DNA from: Streptoverticillium olivoreticuli subsp. olivoreticuli | GTDB taxonomy: Bacteria; Actinomycetota; Actinomycetes; Streptomycetales; Streptomycetaceae | Length of the DNA stretch: 64,000 bases | NCBI RefSeq assembly: GCF_003391135.1 | Contig: NZ_CP031455.1 | Location: 6,370,001-6,434,000, forward strand | Direction of reading: 5' to 3' | In this document: in pieces, positions 51,283-60,046 of the stretch | Layout of the letters: the number at the start of each line of letters is the position of its first letter | How positions within the stretch are numbered: the stretch's first letter is position 1 | Made by a program: the position numbers and the translations under genes | The notes under the pieces: model-generated | Databases searched by the model: none | Seen by the model: the letters and a program-made list of their open reading frames with translations, nothing else | What the model was told of the DNA's origin: nothing

Positions 51283-52128
51283 GTGAATCTGCTGCTCGCC
51301 GAGGTGGCGCAAGCCACTCAGCGGCTGGCCGACGCCGGCGTACCTTCTCCGCGCTTCGACGCGGAGGAGCTCGCCGCCTTTGTGCACGGCGTCAAGCGGG
51401 GTGAGCTGCACAACGTGGCGGACGCCGACTTCGACGCCCGCTACTGGGAGGCCGTCGCCCGCCGCGAGGCCCGCGAACCTCTCCAGCACATCACCGGCCG
51501 CGCCTTCTTCCGCTACCTGGAGCTCCAGGTGGGCCCCGGCGTCTTCGTGCCCCGCCCCGAGACCGAGTCGGTCGTCGGCTGGGCCATAGACGCCGTGCGC
51601 GCCATGGACGTCGTCGAACCCCTCATCGTCGACCTGTGCACCGGCTCCGGGGCCATCGCCCTCGCCCTCGCCCAGGAAGTGCCGCGCTCGCGCGTGCACG
51701 CCGTCGAGCTCGACGAGGGCGCCCTCGGCTGGGCCCGCAAGAACGTCGAGGGCTCGCGCGTCAACCTGCACCACGGCAACGCCCTCACCGCGCTCCCCGA
51801 GCTCGACGGCCAGGTCGACCTGGTGATCTCCAACCCGCCGTACATCCCGCTCACCGAGTGGGAGTACGTCGCCCCCGAGGCCCGCGACCACGACCCCGAG
51901 CTCGCGCTCTTCTCCGGTGAGGACGGCCTCGACACCATCCGCGGCATCGAGCGCACCGCCCACCGGCTGCTCCGCCCGGGCGGCGTCGTCGTCATCGAGC
52001 ACGCCGACACCCAGGGCGGCCAGGTGCCGTGGATCTTCACCGAGGAGCGGGGCTGGGCCGACGCGGCCGACCACCCCGACCTCAACAACCGCCCCCGGTT
52101 CGCCACCGCCCGGAAGGCGACGCCGTGA
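51283..52128 (+). CDS. prmC: Release factor glutamine methyltransferase
   Basis: This 281-residue SAM-dependent enzyme methylates the GGQ glutamine of release factors. The catalytic NPPY is at 184-187 (LVISNPPYIP), the SAM motif is VDLCTGSGAIALALA, and the N-terminal helical domain and the RPETE signature (FVPRPETESVVGW) are present. It starts at GTG, 93 bases after prfA, and belongs to the same operon. Confidence 0.97.
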   Translation: MNLLLAEVAQATQRLADAGVPSPRFDAEELAAFVHGVKRGELHNVADADFDARYWEAVARREAREPLQHITGRAFFRYLELQVGPGVFVPRPETESVVGWAIDAVRAMDVVEPLIVDLCTGSGAIALALAQEVPRSRVHAVELDEGALGWARKNVEGSRVNLHHGNALTALPELDGQVDLVISNPPYIPLTEWEYVAPEARDHDPELALFSGEDGLDTIRGIERTAHRLLRPGGVVVIEHADTQGGQVPWIFTEERGWADAADHPDLNNRPRFATARKATP

Positions 52129-52181
52129 CCACGGCACTCCGGACAACTGCCCTGTTTGCCCCGTACGAGGAGGTCCGTTAG

Positions 52182-52829
52182 ATGGCACGGCGATACGACT
52201 GCAGCGACGCGACCGACCGCAGGACCGGTCTGCGCGAGGCCGTTGCCGCGGTCCGCCGCGGCGAGCTGGTCGTGCTGCCCACCGACACCGTGTACGGCAT
52301 CGGTGCGGACGCCTTCAGCCGGGACGCCGTGGGCGACCTCCTGGAGGCCAAGGGCCGCGGCCGGGGCATGCCCTCGCCCGTCCTGGTCGGCTCCCCGAAC
52401 ACCCTGCACGGGCTCGTCACGGACTTCTCCGAGCAGGCCTGGGAGCTCGTCGACGCCTTCTGGCCCGGCGCGCTCACCCTCGTCGCCACCCACCAGCCGT
52501 CGCTCACCTGGGACCTGGGGGAGACCCGCGGCACCGTCGCCGTCCGGATGCCGCTGCACCCGGTCGCCATCGAGCTGCTCACCGAGTTCGGCCCGATGGC
52601 CGTCTCCAGCGCCAACCTCACCGGCCACCCGGCGCCGCAGGACTGCGACGCCGCCCAGGGCATGCTCGGCGACTCCGTCTCCGTCTACCTCGACGGCGGG
52701 CCCACCCCCGCCGACGTGCCGTCCTCCATCGTGGACGTCACCGGCAAGGTCCCCGTCCTGCTGCGCGCCGGTGCCATCAGCGCCGAGCAGCTCCGCGAGG
52801 TAGTGCCCGACCTCGAGGTGGCGAATTGA
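52182..52829 (+). CDS. tsaC: Threonylcarbamoyl-AMP synthase (YrdC/Sua5 domain)
   Basis: This 215-residue enzyme makes the threonylcarbamoyl adenylate needed for t6A37 in ANN-decoding tRNAs. The YrdC domain motifs are LPTDTVYGIGADAF, KGRGRGMPSPVLV, FWPGALTLV, RMPLHPVAIELL and SSANLTGHPAPQDC. It lacks the extra Sua5 C-terminal domain. GAGGAGGT precedes the ATG at 52182 by 7 bases. Its TGA overlaps the next gene's TTG start. Confidence 0.95.
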   Translation: MARRYDCSDATDRRTGLREAVAAVRRGELVVLPTDTVYGIGADAFSRDAVGDLLEAKGRGRGMPSPVLVGSPNTLHGLVTDFSEQAWELVDAFWPGALTLVATHQPSLTWDLGETRGTVAVRMPLHPVAIELLTEFGPMAVSSANLTGHPAPQDCDAAQGMLGDSVSVYLDGGPTPADVPSSIVDVTGKVPVLLRAGAISAEQLREVVPDLEVAN

Positions 52830-53485
52830 TCGCCCCGCAGGGGCGTGGCATAGCGGGACCGGGCACGGACAGTTCCACCGACACCTTCCGCATCCTCCAC
52901 GTCAGCACCGGCAACGTCTGCCGCTCGCCCATCACCGAGCGGCTGACCCGCCATGCCCTCACCGACCGCCTCGGCGACCCCTTCACGGGCGGCCTGGTGG
53001 TGGAGAGCGCGGGCACCTGGGGACACGAGGGCGCCCCGATGGAGGCGCACGCCGCCACCGTCCTGGCCGACCTCGGCGCCGACCCGCACGGCTTCATCGG
53101 CCGGGAGCTCCTGGACGAGCACGTCATCCGTGCCGACCTGGTGCTCACCGCCACCCGCGACCACCGTGCCCAGGTCATCTCCATGGGCCACTCCGCGGGC
53201 CTGCGCACCTTCACGCTGAAGGAGTTCACCCGGCTGGTGCGGGCCATAGACCCCGCGACCCTCCCGGACCCCGAGCGGGCCGGCGGGGTGGTCGACCGCG
53301 CCCGCGCCCTGGTGCAGGCCGCGGCCGCGCTGCGCGGCTGGCTGCTGGCGCCCAACGCGGAGGCCGACGAGGTCCACGACCCCTACGGCGCGCCCATCAC
53401 CTTCTTCCGCTCCATCGGCGACGAGATCAACCAGGCGCTCGACCCGGTCCTCACCGCCCTCACCGGGGTACCGGGCCGCCCCTGA
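52826..53485 (+). CDS. LMW protein-tyrosine-phosphatase-like protein lacking the catalytic cysteine
   Basis: This 219-residue protein starts at TTG (TTGA overlap with tsaC). It has the low-molecular-weight phosphatase fold: the P-loop region ILHVSTGNVCRSPITERL at 23-40, VVESAGTW and the general-acid loop HDPYGAP (Asp185). In active enzymes the P-loop reads C-x4-C-R-S. Here the first Cys is Ser27, while Cys32, Arg33 and Ser34 remain. So the nucleophile is replaced and the enzyme is probably catalytically dead or altered, perhaps a phospho-tyrosine-binding protein. Coupling to tsaC and proximity to prfA/prmC link it to translation. It is annotated as a phosphatase in related genomes. Confidence 0.88.
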   Translation: MIAPQGRGIAGPGTDSSTDTFRILHVSTGNVCRSPITERLTRHALTDRLGDPFTGGLVVESAGTWGHEGAPMEAHAATVLADLGADPHGFIGRELLDEHVIRADLVLTATRDHRAQVISMGHSAGLRTFTLKEFTRLVRAIDPATLPDPERAGGVVDRARALVQAAAALRGWLLAPNAEADEVHDPYGAPITFFRSIGDEINQALDPVLTALTGVPGRP

Positions 53486-53495
53486 CGCGCGGCTC

Positions 53496-53519
53496 GCGTA
53501 CCGCGGCGCCGCGGTACGC
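53496..53519. terminator. Perfect 24-base palindrome after the phosphatase-like gene
   Basis: The two 12-base halves (53496-53507 and 53508-53519) are exact complements without a spacer, so the hairpin would need to open its tip. It lies 10 bases after the stop codon of the prfA-prmC-tsaC cluster and probably ends that transcript. Confidence 0.75.
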
Positions 53520-53654
53520 CGATTCGGAACAGCGCGGAACAGTCCGGAAAGTCCGGAGCAGTGCGGAAACAATCAGCGGCAAAACCGGGCATCCGGGACA
53601 CCGCGGGCCTACATTGGTGCTGAGCCCATCGCACCGCACAGGTCGGAGTCCGCG

Positions 53655-54950
53655 ATGTCCACCCCTCTGCCCACCCAGGGCGTCAGTGCCGCCGCGGCAC
53701 CCGACTGGCCGCGCGGCGACTGGGCCCACGGCCTGGACGCGCTGACGCGGCAGGACCCGGAGATCGCCGGCCTCCTCCTAGCCGAGGCCGACCGCCAGGC
53801 CAGGGGCCTCCAGCTGATCGCCGCCGAGAACTTCACCTCACCCGCCGTCCTCGCCGCCCTCGGCTCCCCGCTCGCCAACAAATACGCCGAGGGCTACCCC
53901 GGCGCCCGCCACCACGGCGGCTGCGAAGTGGTCGACCTCGCCGAGCGCACCGCCGTCGAACGCGCCAAGGCGCTCTTCGGCGCCGAGCACGCCAACGTCC
54001 AGCCGCACTCCGGCTCCGCCGCCGTCCTCGCCGCCTACGCGGCCCTGCTGCGCCCCGGCGACACCGTGCTCGCCATGGCCCTCCCGCAGGGCGGCCACCT
54101 CACCCACGGCTCCCCGGCGAACTTCTCGGGCCGCTGGTTCGACTTCGTCGGCTACGGGGTGCGCCGCGACACCGGCCTGATCGACTACGACCAGGTGCGC
54201 GACCTCGCCAGGGAACACCGGCCGCAGGCGATCGTCTGCGGCTCGATCTCCTACCCCCGCCACCCCGACTACGCCGCCTTCCGGGACATCGCCGACGACG
54301 TGGGCGCGTACCTCGTCGCCGACGCCGCCCACCCCATCGGCCTGATCGCCGGGGGAGCGGCCCCCAGCCCCGTGCCGTACGCGGACGTCGTCTGCGCGAC
54401 CACCCACAAGGTGCTGCGCGGGCCGCGCGGCGGGCTGATCCTGTGCCGCGCCGCGCTCGCGGGCCGCGTCGACCGCGCGGTCTTCCCCTTCACCCAGGGC
54501 GGCGCGCAGATGCACACCGTCGCGGCCAAGGCCGTGGCCTTCGGCGAGGCCGCGACCCCCGCCTTCACCGCGTACGCCCATCAGGTCGTGGCCAACGCTC
54601 GTATCCTTGCCGCCGCCCTGGCCGCTGAGGGCGTCGCTGTGACCACGGGCGGCACCGACACGCACATTGTCACCGGCGACGTCTCCGCGCTCGCCCTGGA
54701 CGCCGTCACGGCCCGCGCCCGGCTCGCCGCGGCGGGCATCGTCCTCGACATCTGCGGCCTGCCCCACGGCACCGCCCACGGCCTGCGGCTGGGCACCGCC
54801 GCGGTCACCACCCAGGGCATGCGCGAGCCCGAGATGGCCCGGATCGCCGTCCTGCTGGGCGCGGCGCTCGGCGGCGGCCCCGACGGCGGGCCACGCGCGG
54901 CGGTCACCGAGCTCGTGCGGGCCTTCCCTCCTTATCCCGCCCACATCTGA
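53655..54950 (+). CDS. glyA: Serine hydroxymethyltransferase
   Basis: This 431-residue PLP enzyme interconverts serine and glycine with tetrahydrofolate. Marks are LIAAENFTSPAVLAALGSP, KYAEGYPGARHHGGCEVVD, QPHSGSAAVLAAY and the PLP lysine 252 in ATTHKVLRGPRGG. It is slightly divergent from the consensus (VCATTHK for TTTTHK), so it may be the second glyA of a streptomycete. ATG 53655 is preceded by GGAG. The neighbours are cell-wall and translation genes. Confidence 0.93.
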   Translation: MSTPLPTQGVSAAAAPDWPRGDWAHGLDALTRQDPEIAGLLLAEADRQARGLQLIAAENFTSPAVLAALGSPLANKYAEGYPGARHHGGCEVVDLAERTAVERAKALFGAEHANVQPHSGSAAVLAAYAALLRPGDTVLAMALPQGGHLTHGSPANFSGRWFDFVGYGVRRDTGLIDYDQVRDLAREHRPQAIVCGSISYPRHPDYAAFRDIADDVGAYLVADAAHPIGLIAGGAAPSPVPYADVVCATTHKVLRGPRGGLILCRAALAGRVDRAVFPFTQGGAQMHTVAAKAVAFGEAATPAFTAYAHQVVANARILAAALAAEGVAVTTGGTDTHIVTGDVSALALDAVTARARLAAAGIVLDICGLPHGTAHGLRLGTAAVTTQGMREPEMARIAVLLGAALGGGPDGGPRAAVTELVRAFPPYPAHI

Positions 54951-55062
54951 CGGCTGCAACCATCTCGGGATGGCCGTACGTCTACAGCTGTATTCACGTA
55001 TCGGGGGCGGACGCGAATATGGTGTGGGGCTGTGATGACCAGCGCGACCTCTGGGGCGGCCC

Positions 55063-56403
55063 GTGCGTGAATACCTCCTGACGCTGTGCGTCACCGCGGC
55101 GGTCACCTACCTGCTGACGGGACCGGTGCGGAAGTTCGCGATCGTGGCCGGCGCCATGCCGGAGATCCGCGCGCGGGACGTGCACCGTGAGCCCACACCG
55201 CGGCTCGGCGGCATCGCCATGTTCGGCGGGCTCTGCGCCGGCCTGCTCGTCGCCGCGCACCTGTCGAACCTCGGGAAGGTCTTCGACCTCGGCAACGAGC
55301 CACGCGCCCTGCTCTCCGGCGCCGGGCTGATCTGGCTGCTCGGCGTGCTGGACGACAAGTGGGGCGTGGACGCCTTGGTGAAGCTCGGCGGCCAGATGAT
55401 CGCCGCCGGCGTGATGGTGCTCCAGGGCCTGACGATCCTGTGGATCCCGGTGCCCGGCGTCGGCACGGTCGCGCTCACCTCCATGCAGGGCACCCTGCTC
55501 ACGGTCGCCCTCGTCGTGATCACCATCAACGCGGTGAACTTCGTCGACGGCCTGGACGGCCTCGCCTCGGGCATGGTCTGCATCGCCGCCGCGGCGTTCT
55601 TCCTCTACGCCTACCGGCTCTGGTACGGACACAACATCGAGGCGGCCGCCCCCGCGACGCTCTTCGCCGCCGTGCTGATGGGCATGTGCCTGGGCTTCCT
55701 GCCGCACAACATGCACCCCGCCCGCATCTTCATGGGCGACTCCGGTTCCATGCTCATCGGCCTCGTGCTGGCCGCGGGCGCCATCTCCATCACCGGCCAG
55801 GTCGACCCGGACCTGCTCTACCAGCAGGTGGGCGGCGAGCGGCAGGCCATCCAGGCGATGGTGCCGGTCTACATCCCGCTGCTGCTGCCGCTGACGGTCA
55901 TCGCCGTGCCGGTGGCCGACCTGCTGCTGGCGATCGTGCGGCGCACCTGGAACGGCCAGTCGCCGTTCGCGGCCGACCGCGGTCACCTGCACCACCGGCT
56001 GCTGGAGCTGGGGCACTCGCACAGCCGCGCCGTGCTGATCATGTACTTCTGGTCGGCGCTCATCGGCTTCGGCACGGTGGCGTACTCCGTGCACTCGGCC
56101 AGTGGGTGGATCGTGTTCCTCATCGTGGCGCTCAGCGCCGTCGGCCTGGTGCTGTTGCTGCTGCCGCGCTTCAAGCCGCGTGCGCCGCGTTGGGCGGAGG
56201 CGTTCGTTCCGCCGCGCTACCGGCGCAAGGCGCGCGCGGCCGGCGCCCCGGAGACCGCCGCCGCGCACGCCGCGACCCCGGCGCTCGCGGGCGCCCCCGA
56301 GGAGCGCGAACGCGAGCCCGTGCCGGCCGGGATCCACGGGGCGACCGCCATCGGCGACCGCTCCCGTTTCCACCACGCCAGGAAGATCACCAACCGTCGC
56401 TGA
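55063..56403 (+). CDS. Undecaprenyl-phosphate GlcNAc-1-phosphate transferase (MraY/WecA family)
   Basis: This 446-residue integral membrane enzyme has about 11 helices. Conserved cytoplasmic motifs are the DDKWGVD (D-D-x-x-x), ITINAVNFVDGLDGLASG (the NFxDGxDG box), FMGDSGSML and the C-terminal HLHHRLLELGHS. It starts glycopolymer or teichoic-acid linkage units on undecaprenyl phosphate at the inner membrane. The C-terminal 65 residues are basic and Ala/Pro-rich. It starts at GTG 55063 and precedes the atp operon, as in S. coelicolor, where the LCP gene is nearby. Confidence 0.92.
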   Translation: MREYLLTLCVTAAVTYLLTGPVRKFAIVAGAMPEIRARDVHREPTPRLGGIAMFGGLCAGLLVAAHLSNLGKVFDLGNEPRALLSGAGLIWLLGVLDDKWGVDALVKLGGQMIAAGVMVLQGLTILWIPVPGVGTVALTSMQGTLLTVALVVITINAVNFVDGLDGLASGMVCIAAAAFFLYAYRLWYGHNIEAAAPATLFAAVLMGMCLGFLPHNMHPARIFMGDSGSMLIGLVLAAGAISITGQVDPDLLYQQVGGERQAIQAMVPVYIPLLLPLTVIAVPVADLLLAIVRRTWNGQSPFAADRGHLHHRLLELGHSHSRAVLIMYFWSALIGFGTVAYSVHSASGWIVFLIVALSAVGLVLLLLPRFKPRAPRWAEAFVPPRYRRKARAAGAPETAAAHAATPALAGAPEEREREPVPAGIHGATAIGDRSRFHHARKITNRR

Positions 56404-56511
56404 GACGCGCATTAGCAGAGGAAACGCGGTCGCGTCAGCTCAATGACCAGCGGGTTGACACGTACGTGTGACGTCCGGCACACGAAGTAGGTAAAGACCT
56501 CATCAAATAGT

Positions 56512-56529
56512 TTGTGATACCGTTCACGA
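56512..56529. promoter_or_regulatory. Rex-type operator upstream of atpI
   Basis: TTGTGAT-ACCG-TTCACGA matches the Rex consensus TTGTGAA-N4-TTCACAA at 12 of 14 arm positions. It lies 125 bases upstream of atpI; TTGTGA also can act as a -35 element with TGCTAG 19 bases further (56537-56542). Rex senses the NADH/NAD ratio and is known to control ATP synthase genes in streptomycetes. Confidence 0.72.
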
Positions 56530-56654
56530 AACCCGGTGCTAGAGCCGAAGGACCGTAGTGCGACGGCCCTTCGTCGAGAGTCATGTCTCACTCCCGGGGA
56601 TACGCTCGTTCACGACGAATCGTTGCTTCCGACCGATCGCCGGAGAAACCCTTC

Positions 56655-57092
56655 ATGCAGTCCAACGACGCCCGAACACTCCTTCAGTGCGCCGTCCCGA
56701 CCGCCGCCGCAGGCGCGGTCGCGGTCGCCGTCAGCGGTGTGCTGGCCGGCGGTCACGGCGCGATCGGTGCCGCTGTCGGCACCTTGGTCGCGGGCGGCGT
56801 GATGGGCATGGGTCTCTACGTTCTCCAGCGCACCGCCAAGTCGTTTCCGCACTTGTTCCAGGCCATGGGTCTGGTGCTCTACGTGACGCAGTTCCTGATC
56901 GCCGCCGTCGTGCTGGCGGTCTTCCGCGACACCACGCTGTTCAACACCCGGGCCTTCGCCTTCGCGCTGCTCGGCGCGGTCCTCGTGTGGACCGCCGCCC
57001 AGACCCGCGCCTACCTGAAGGCCAAGATCCTTTATGTCGATCCGGAATCCGTCGAGGCGAAGAAGTCCGCGCCCGCCGGGTCCCCGACGTGA
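56655..57092 (+). CDS. atpI: ATP synthase accessory protein I
   Basis: This 145-residue protein has four membrane helices (AAAGAVAVAVSGVLAGG, AIGAAVGTLVAGGVMGMGLY, MGLVLYVTQFLIAAVVLAVF, FAFALLGAVLVW). The last ends in a Tyr-rich, basic cytoplasmic part. It aids c-ring assembly and, with magnesium, function. The start is ATG 56655; the sequence immediately before is poorly coding. It is the first gene of the operon, 265 bases upstream of atpB, with no feature I can name in that gap. Confidence 0.9.
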   Translation: MQSNDARTLLQCAVPTAAAGAVAVAVSGVLAGGHGAIGAAVGTLVAGGVMGMGLYVLQRTAKSFPHLFQAMGLVLYVTQFLIAAVVLAVFRDTTLFNTRAFAFALLGAVLVWTAAQTRAYLKAKILYVDPESVEAKKSAPAGSPT

Positions 57093-57356
57093 CCGGTAGG
57101 GCCGCGATAAAGGTGCCGGCGCTCACCTGCTATCGTCCGGTGCCATCTGAGGCACAGTGGGCGCAGGCAGCTGAACACCCGAGTTTCCCGGGACGGAATC
57201 GGCAGTCCATGCAGCTGATGCCGAATACCCCGACCGGCCCCGCGCCGATCACCTGCCCCCCCATCCGCAAGACCAGTCCAGTGCCGTTCCGCGGCTGTGC
57301 GCCGCGCCGACACAACGAGGTTGCCGTACCTATGCGCCACGCTGAAGGAGCTCGCG

Positions 57357-58166
57357 GTGAGTGCTAACGAGATGCTCGCCTTCGAGACCGATTGCCACAT
57401 CTTCGATGGGTGCGGCTTCCCAGCCCCAGGGCTCCACTCGTTCTTGTTTGAACCGCTCTTCACTGTCGGCGGCTACGACTTCAACAAGCCCATGCTGCTG
57501 GCCGTGCTCACCACGGTCATCGTCATCGGTTTCTTCTGGGCGGCGTTCGGCCGGGCCAAGGTGGTCCCCGGCAAGCTTCAGATGGTCGGTGAGGCGGGTT
57601 ACGACTTCGTCCGCCGCGGAATCGTCTACGAGGCGCTCGGCAAGAAGGAGGGGGAGAAGTACGTCCCCCTCATGGTCTCGCTGTTCTTCTTCGTATGGAT
57701 CATGAACCTGTGGTCGATCATTCCGGTCGCCCAGTTCCCCGTGACGTCGATCATCGCCTTCCCGGCGGCCCTCGCGCTGATCGTCTACGTCCTCTGGATG
57801 TACCTGACCTTCAAGAAGCACGGCTTCGTCGGCGGTCTGAAGAACATCACCGGCTACGACAAGTCCCTCGGCCCGGTGCTGCCGCTCGCCATGACCATCG
57901 AGTTCTTCTCGAACGTCCTGGTGCGGCCCTTCACCCACGCGGTGCGACTCTTCGCGAACATGTTCGCGGGTCACGTGCTGATCCTGATGTTCACCATCGC
58001 CAGCTGGTACCTGATGAACGGCATCGGCTTCGCCTACGCCGGCGTCTCGTTCGTGATGACCGTCGTCATGACCGCGTTCGAGCTCTTCATCCAGGCCGTC
58101 CAGGCGTACGTCTTCGTGCTGCTGGCCACCAACTACGTCCAGGGCGCGCTCGCCGAGCACCACTGA
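57357..58166 (+). CDS. atpB: ATP synthase subunit a
   Basis: This 269-residue proton-channel subunit of F0 starts at GTG 57357, 6 bases after AAGGAG. Five or six helices are present. The essential arginine lies in NVLVRPFTHAVRLFANMFAG. FELFIQAVQAYVFVLLATNYV at the end matches the family. It forms the half-channels with the c ring. It precedes atpE by 76 bases. Confidence 0.96.
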   Translation: MSANEMLAFETDCHIFDGCGFPAPGLHSFLFEPLFTVGGYDFNKPMLLAVLTTVIVIGFFWAAFGRAKVVPGKLQMVGEAGYDFVRRGIVYEALGKKEGEKYVPLMVSLFFFVWIMNLWSIIPVAQFPVTSIIAFPAALALIVYVLWMYLTFKKHGFVGGLKNITGYDKSLGPVLPLAMTIEFFSNVLVRPFTHAVRLFANMFAGHVLILMFTIASWYLMNGIGFAYAGVSFVMTVVMTAFELFIQAVQAYVFVLLATNYVQGALAEHH

Positions 58167-58242
58167 GCACCCCCGCTCCCCAGACCAACAATCGTCCGGT
58201 GGCCAACCCCCACCGGTCCGTGAAAGAGAAGGAAGAACGAGC

Positions 58243-58494
58243 ATGTCTGCTGCTCTCCAGACCATCGCCGCTGGTGTCGAGATCAAGGGCAACCTGGGCT
58301 CGATCGGCTACGGCCTCGCCGCGATCGGCCCCGGCGTCGGCGTCGGCATCGTCTTCGGTAACGGCACCCAGGCGCTGGCCCGTCAGCCCGAGGCCGCCGG
58401 CCTGATCCGCGCCAACCAGATCCTCGGCTTCGCCTTCTGTGAGGCGCTCGCCCTGATCGGTCTGGTCATGCCGTTCGTCTACCCGTCTGCCTGA
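58243..58494 (+). CDS. atpE: ATP synthase subunit c
   Basis: This 83-residue c-ring subunit has two helices (IGYGLAAIGPGVGVGIVFGN and ILGFAFCEALALIGLVMPFV). The first has the loop ARQPEAAG. The conserved acidic proton carrier is the Glu of FCEAL (about residue 65). The first 20 residues (SAALQTIAAGVEIKGNLGS) form a longer head than in E. coli. GAAGGAAGAACGAGC precedes the ATG. Confidence 0.97.
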   Translation: MSAALQTIAAGVEIKGNLGSIGYGLAAIGPGVGVGIVFGNGTQALARQPEAAGLIRANQILGFAFCEALALIGLVMPFVYPSA

Positions 58495-58536
58495 TCCGCA
58501 GCCTGACGACCACTGTTTTCGACGGAAGGCATTGAT

Positions 58537-59094
58537 GTGAACGCCCTGACATTGGCGGAGGAAGTGGAGAACCCCCTCCTCCCGCCGATCCCAGAGCTCG
58601 TCATCGGTCTGATCGCCTTCGCCATCGTCTTCATCTTCCTGGCCAAGAAGCTCCTCCCGATCATCAACAAGACTCTGGACGAGCGTCGGGCGGCCATCGA
58701 AGGCGGTATGGAGAAGGCCGAGGCCGCCCAGGCCGAGGCCCAGCAGGTGCTCGAGGACTACCGGGCCCAGCTTGCCGACGCCCGCCACGAGGCCGCTCGG
58801 ATGCGCCAGGAGGCGCAGGAGCAGGGTGTCGCGGTGATCGCCGAGATGCGGTCCGAGGGACAGCGTCAGCGCGAGGAGATCATCGCTGCCGGCCACGCCC
58901 AGATCGAGGCCGACCGCAAGGCCGCCTCGGCCTCGCTCCGCCAGGACGTGGGCAAGCTCGCCACCGACCTGGCAGGCAGGATCGTCGGCGAGTCCCTCGT
59001 GGACCACGCCCGGCAGAGCCGCACCATCGACCGCTTCCTCGACGACCTCGAGGTCAAGGCGGGCGACGTGACGAAGGTCGAGGCCACCCGATGA
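58537..59094 (+). CDS. atpF: ATP synthase subunit b
   Basis: This 185-residue peripheral-stalk subunit has one N-terminal helix (LVIGLIAFAIVFIFLAKKLL). It is followed by a long charged coiled coil (GGMEKAEAAQAEAQQVLEDY, EARMRQEAQEQG-type repeats) and a C-terminal delta-binding end. It starts at GTG 58537. Its TGA overlaps the ATG of atpH. Confidence 0.95.
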   Translation: MNALTLAEEVENPLLPPIPELVIGLIAFAIVFIFLAKKLLPIINKTLDERRAAIEGGMEKAEAAQAEAQQVLEDYRAQLADARHEAARMRQEAQEQGVAVIAEMRSEGQRQREEIIAAGHAQIEADRKAASASLRQDVGKLATDLAGRIVGESLVDHARQSRTIDRFLDDLEVKAGDVTKVEATR

Positions 59095-59906
59095 GCGGAG
59101 CGAGCCGGGAGGCCCTGGCCTCCGCACGTGAGCGCCTCGACGCACTGGCGGACAACACCTCCGTGGACGCGGCGAAGCTCGCCGAAGAGCTGGCCGCCGT
59201 CACCGGGCTGCTCGACCGCGAGGTGTCGCTGCGTCGGGTCCTGACCGACCCGGCGCAGTCCGGCGAGGCCAAGGCCGAGCTGGCCCGGCGCCTGCTCGGC
59301 ACCCAGGTGGGCGGCGAGACCGCCGACCTGGTGGCCGGCATGGTCCGCTCCCGCTGGTCGCGCTCGCGCGACCTGGTGGACGCGCTCGAGGAGCTGGCCT
59401 CCGGTGCCGACCTCGTCGCCGCCGAGCGGGCCGGTGTCCTGGACGATGTCGAGGACGAGCTGTTCCGCTTCGGCCGGATCGTGGGCGGCAGCCCCGAGCT
59501 GCGTTCCGCGCTGACGGACAAGGTCGCGAACCGCACGGCCAAGACCGGACTGGTGAGCGAGCTGCTGGGCGGCCGGGCCAACCCGGTCACCGAGCGCCTC
59601 GTGATCCGCCTGGTGGGTCAGCCGCGTGGCCGTAGCCTGGAGGCAGGGCTGAACGCCCTGTCCAAGCTGGCCGCCGACCGCCGGGACCGGATGGTCGCGG
59701 TGGTCACCTCCGCGGTGCCGCTGAGCGATGCGCAGAAGCAGCGCCTCGGTGACTCGCTGGCCAAGCTGTACGGGCGCCGGGTCCACCTCAACATGGACGT
59801 CGACCCCGAGATCCTCGGCGGCGTCCAGGTGCGGATCGGCGACGAGGTCATCAACGGCAGCATCGCCGACCGCCTCGCCGAGGCGGAGCGGCGGATGGCC
59901 GGCTGA
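59091..59906 (+). CDS. atpH: ATP synthase subunit delta
   Basis: This 271-residue stalk subunit is longer than the E. coli one (about 177), a typical actinobacterial feature, because of an N-terminal extension of about 90 residues. The core contains the conserved GGVQVRIGDEVINGSIADRL end. It links the stalk with the alpha3-beta3 head. Its ATG overlaps the TGA of atpF (ATGA). Confidence 0.95.
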   Translation: MSGASREALASARERLDALADNTSVDAAKLAEELAAVTGLLDREVSLRRVLTDPAQSGEAKAELARRLLGTQVGGETADLVAGMVRSRWSRSRDLVDALEELASGADLVAAERAGVLDDVEDELFRFGRIVGGSPELRSALTDKVANRTAKTGLVSELLGGRANPVTERLVIRLVGQPRGRSLEAGLNALSKLAADRRDRMVAVVTSAVPLSDAQKQRLGDSLAKLYGRRVHLNMDVDPEILGGVQVRIGDEVINGSIADRLAEAERRMAG

Positions 59907-59959
59907 CCGGCCACCAACTCAAGAGCATGACTGACGGCCCGAGTTGGGCCGACGGTGTC

Positions 59960-60005
59960 CTCCGGGGGCCCGCAGCACGACCGCTGCGGAAACCGGCCCC
60001 CGGAG
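59960..60005 (+). promoter_or_regulatory. Nested hairpin between atpH and atpA
   Basis: Outer arms of 11 bases (59960-59970 and 59995-60005) enclose a second hairpin, CGCAGC (59971-59976) with GCTGCG (59983-59988). It lies 42 bases upstream of the atpA start. It could be a partial terminator or a processing site tuning F1 subunit amounts. Confidence 0.7.
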
Positions 60006-60046
60006 AAGAAATACTTCGGGCCCAACAAGGAGAGCAGGGAACCCAG

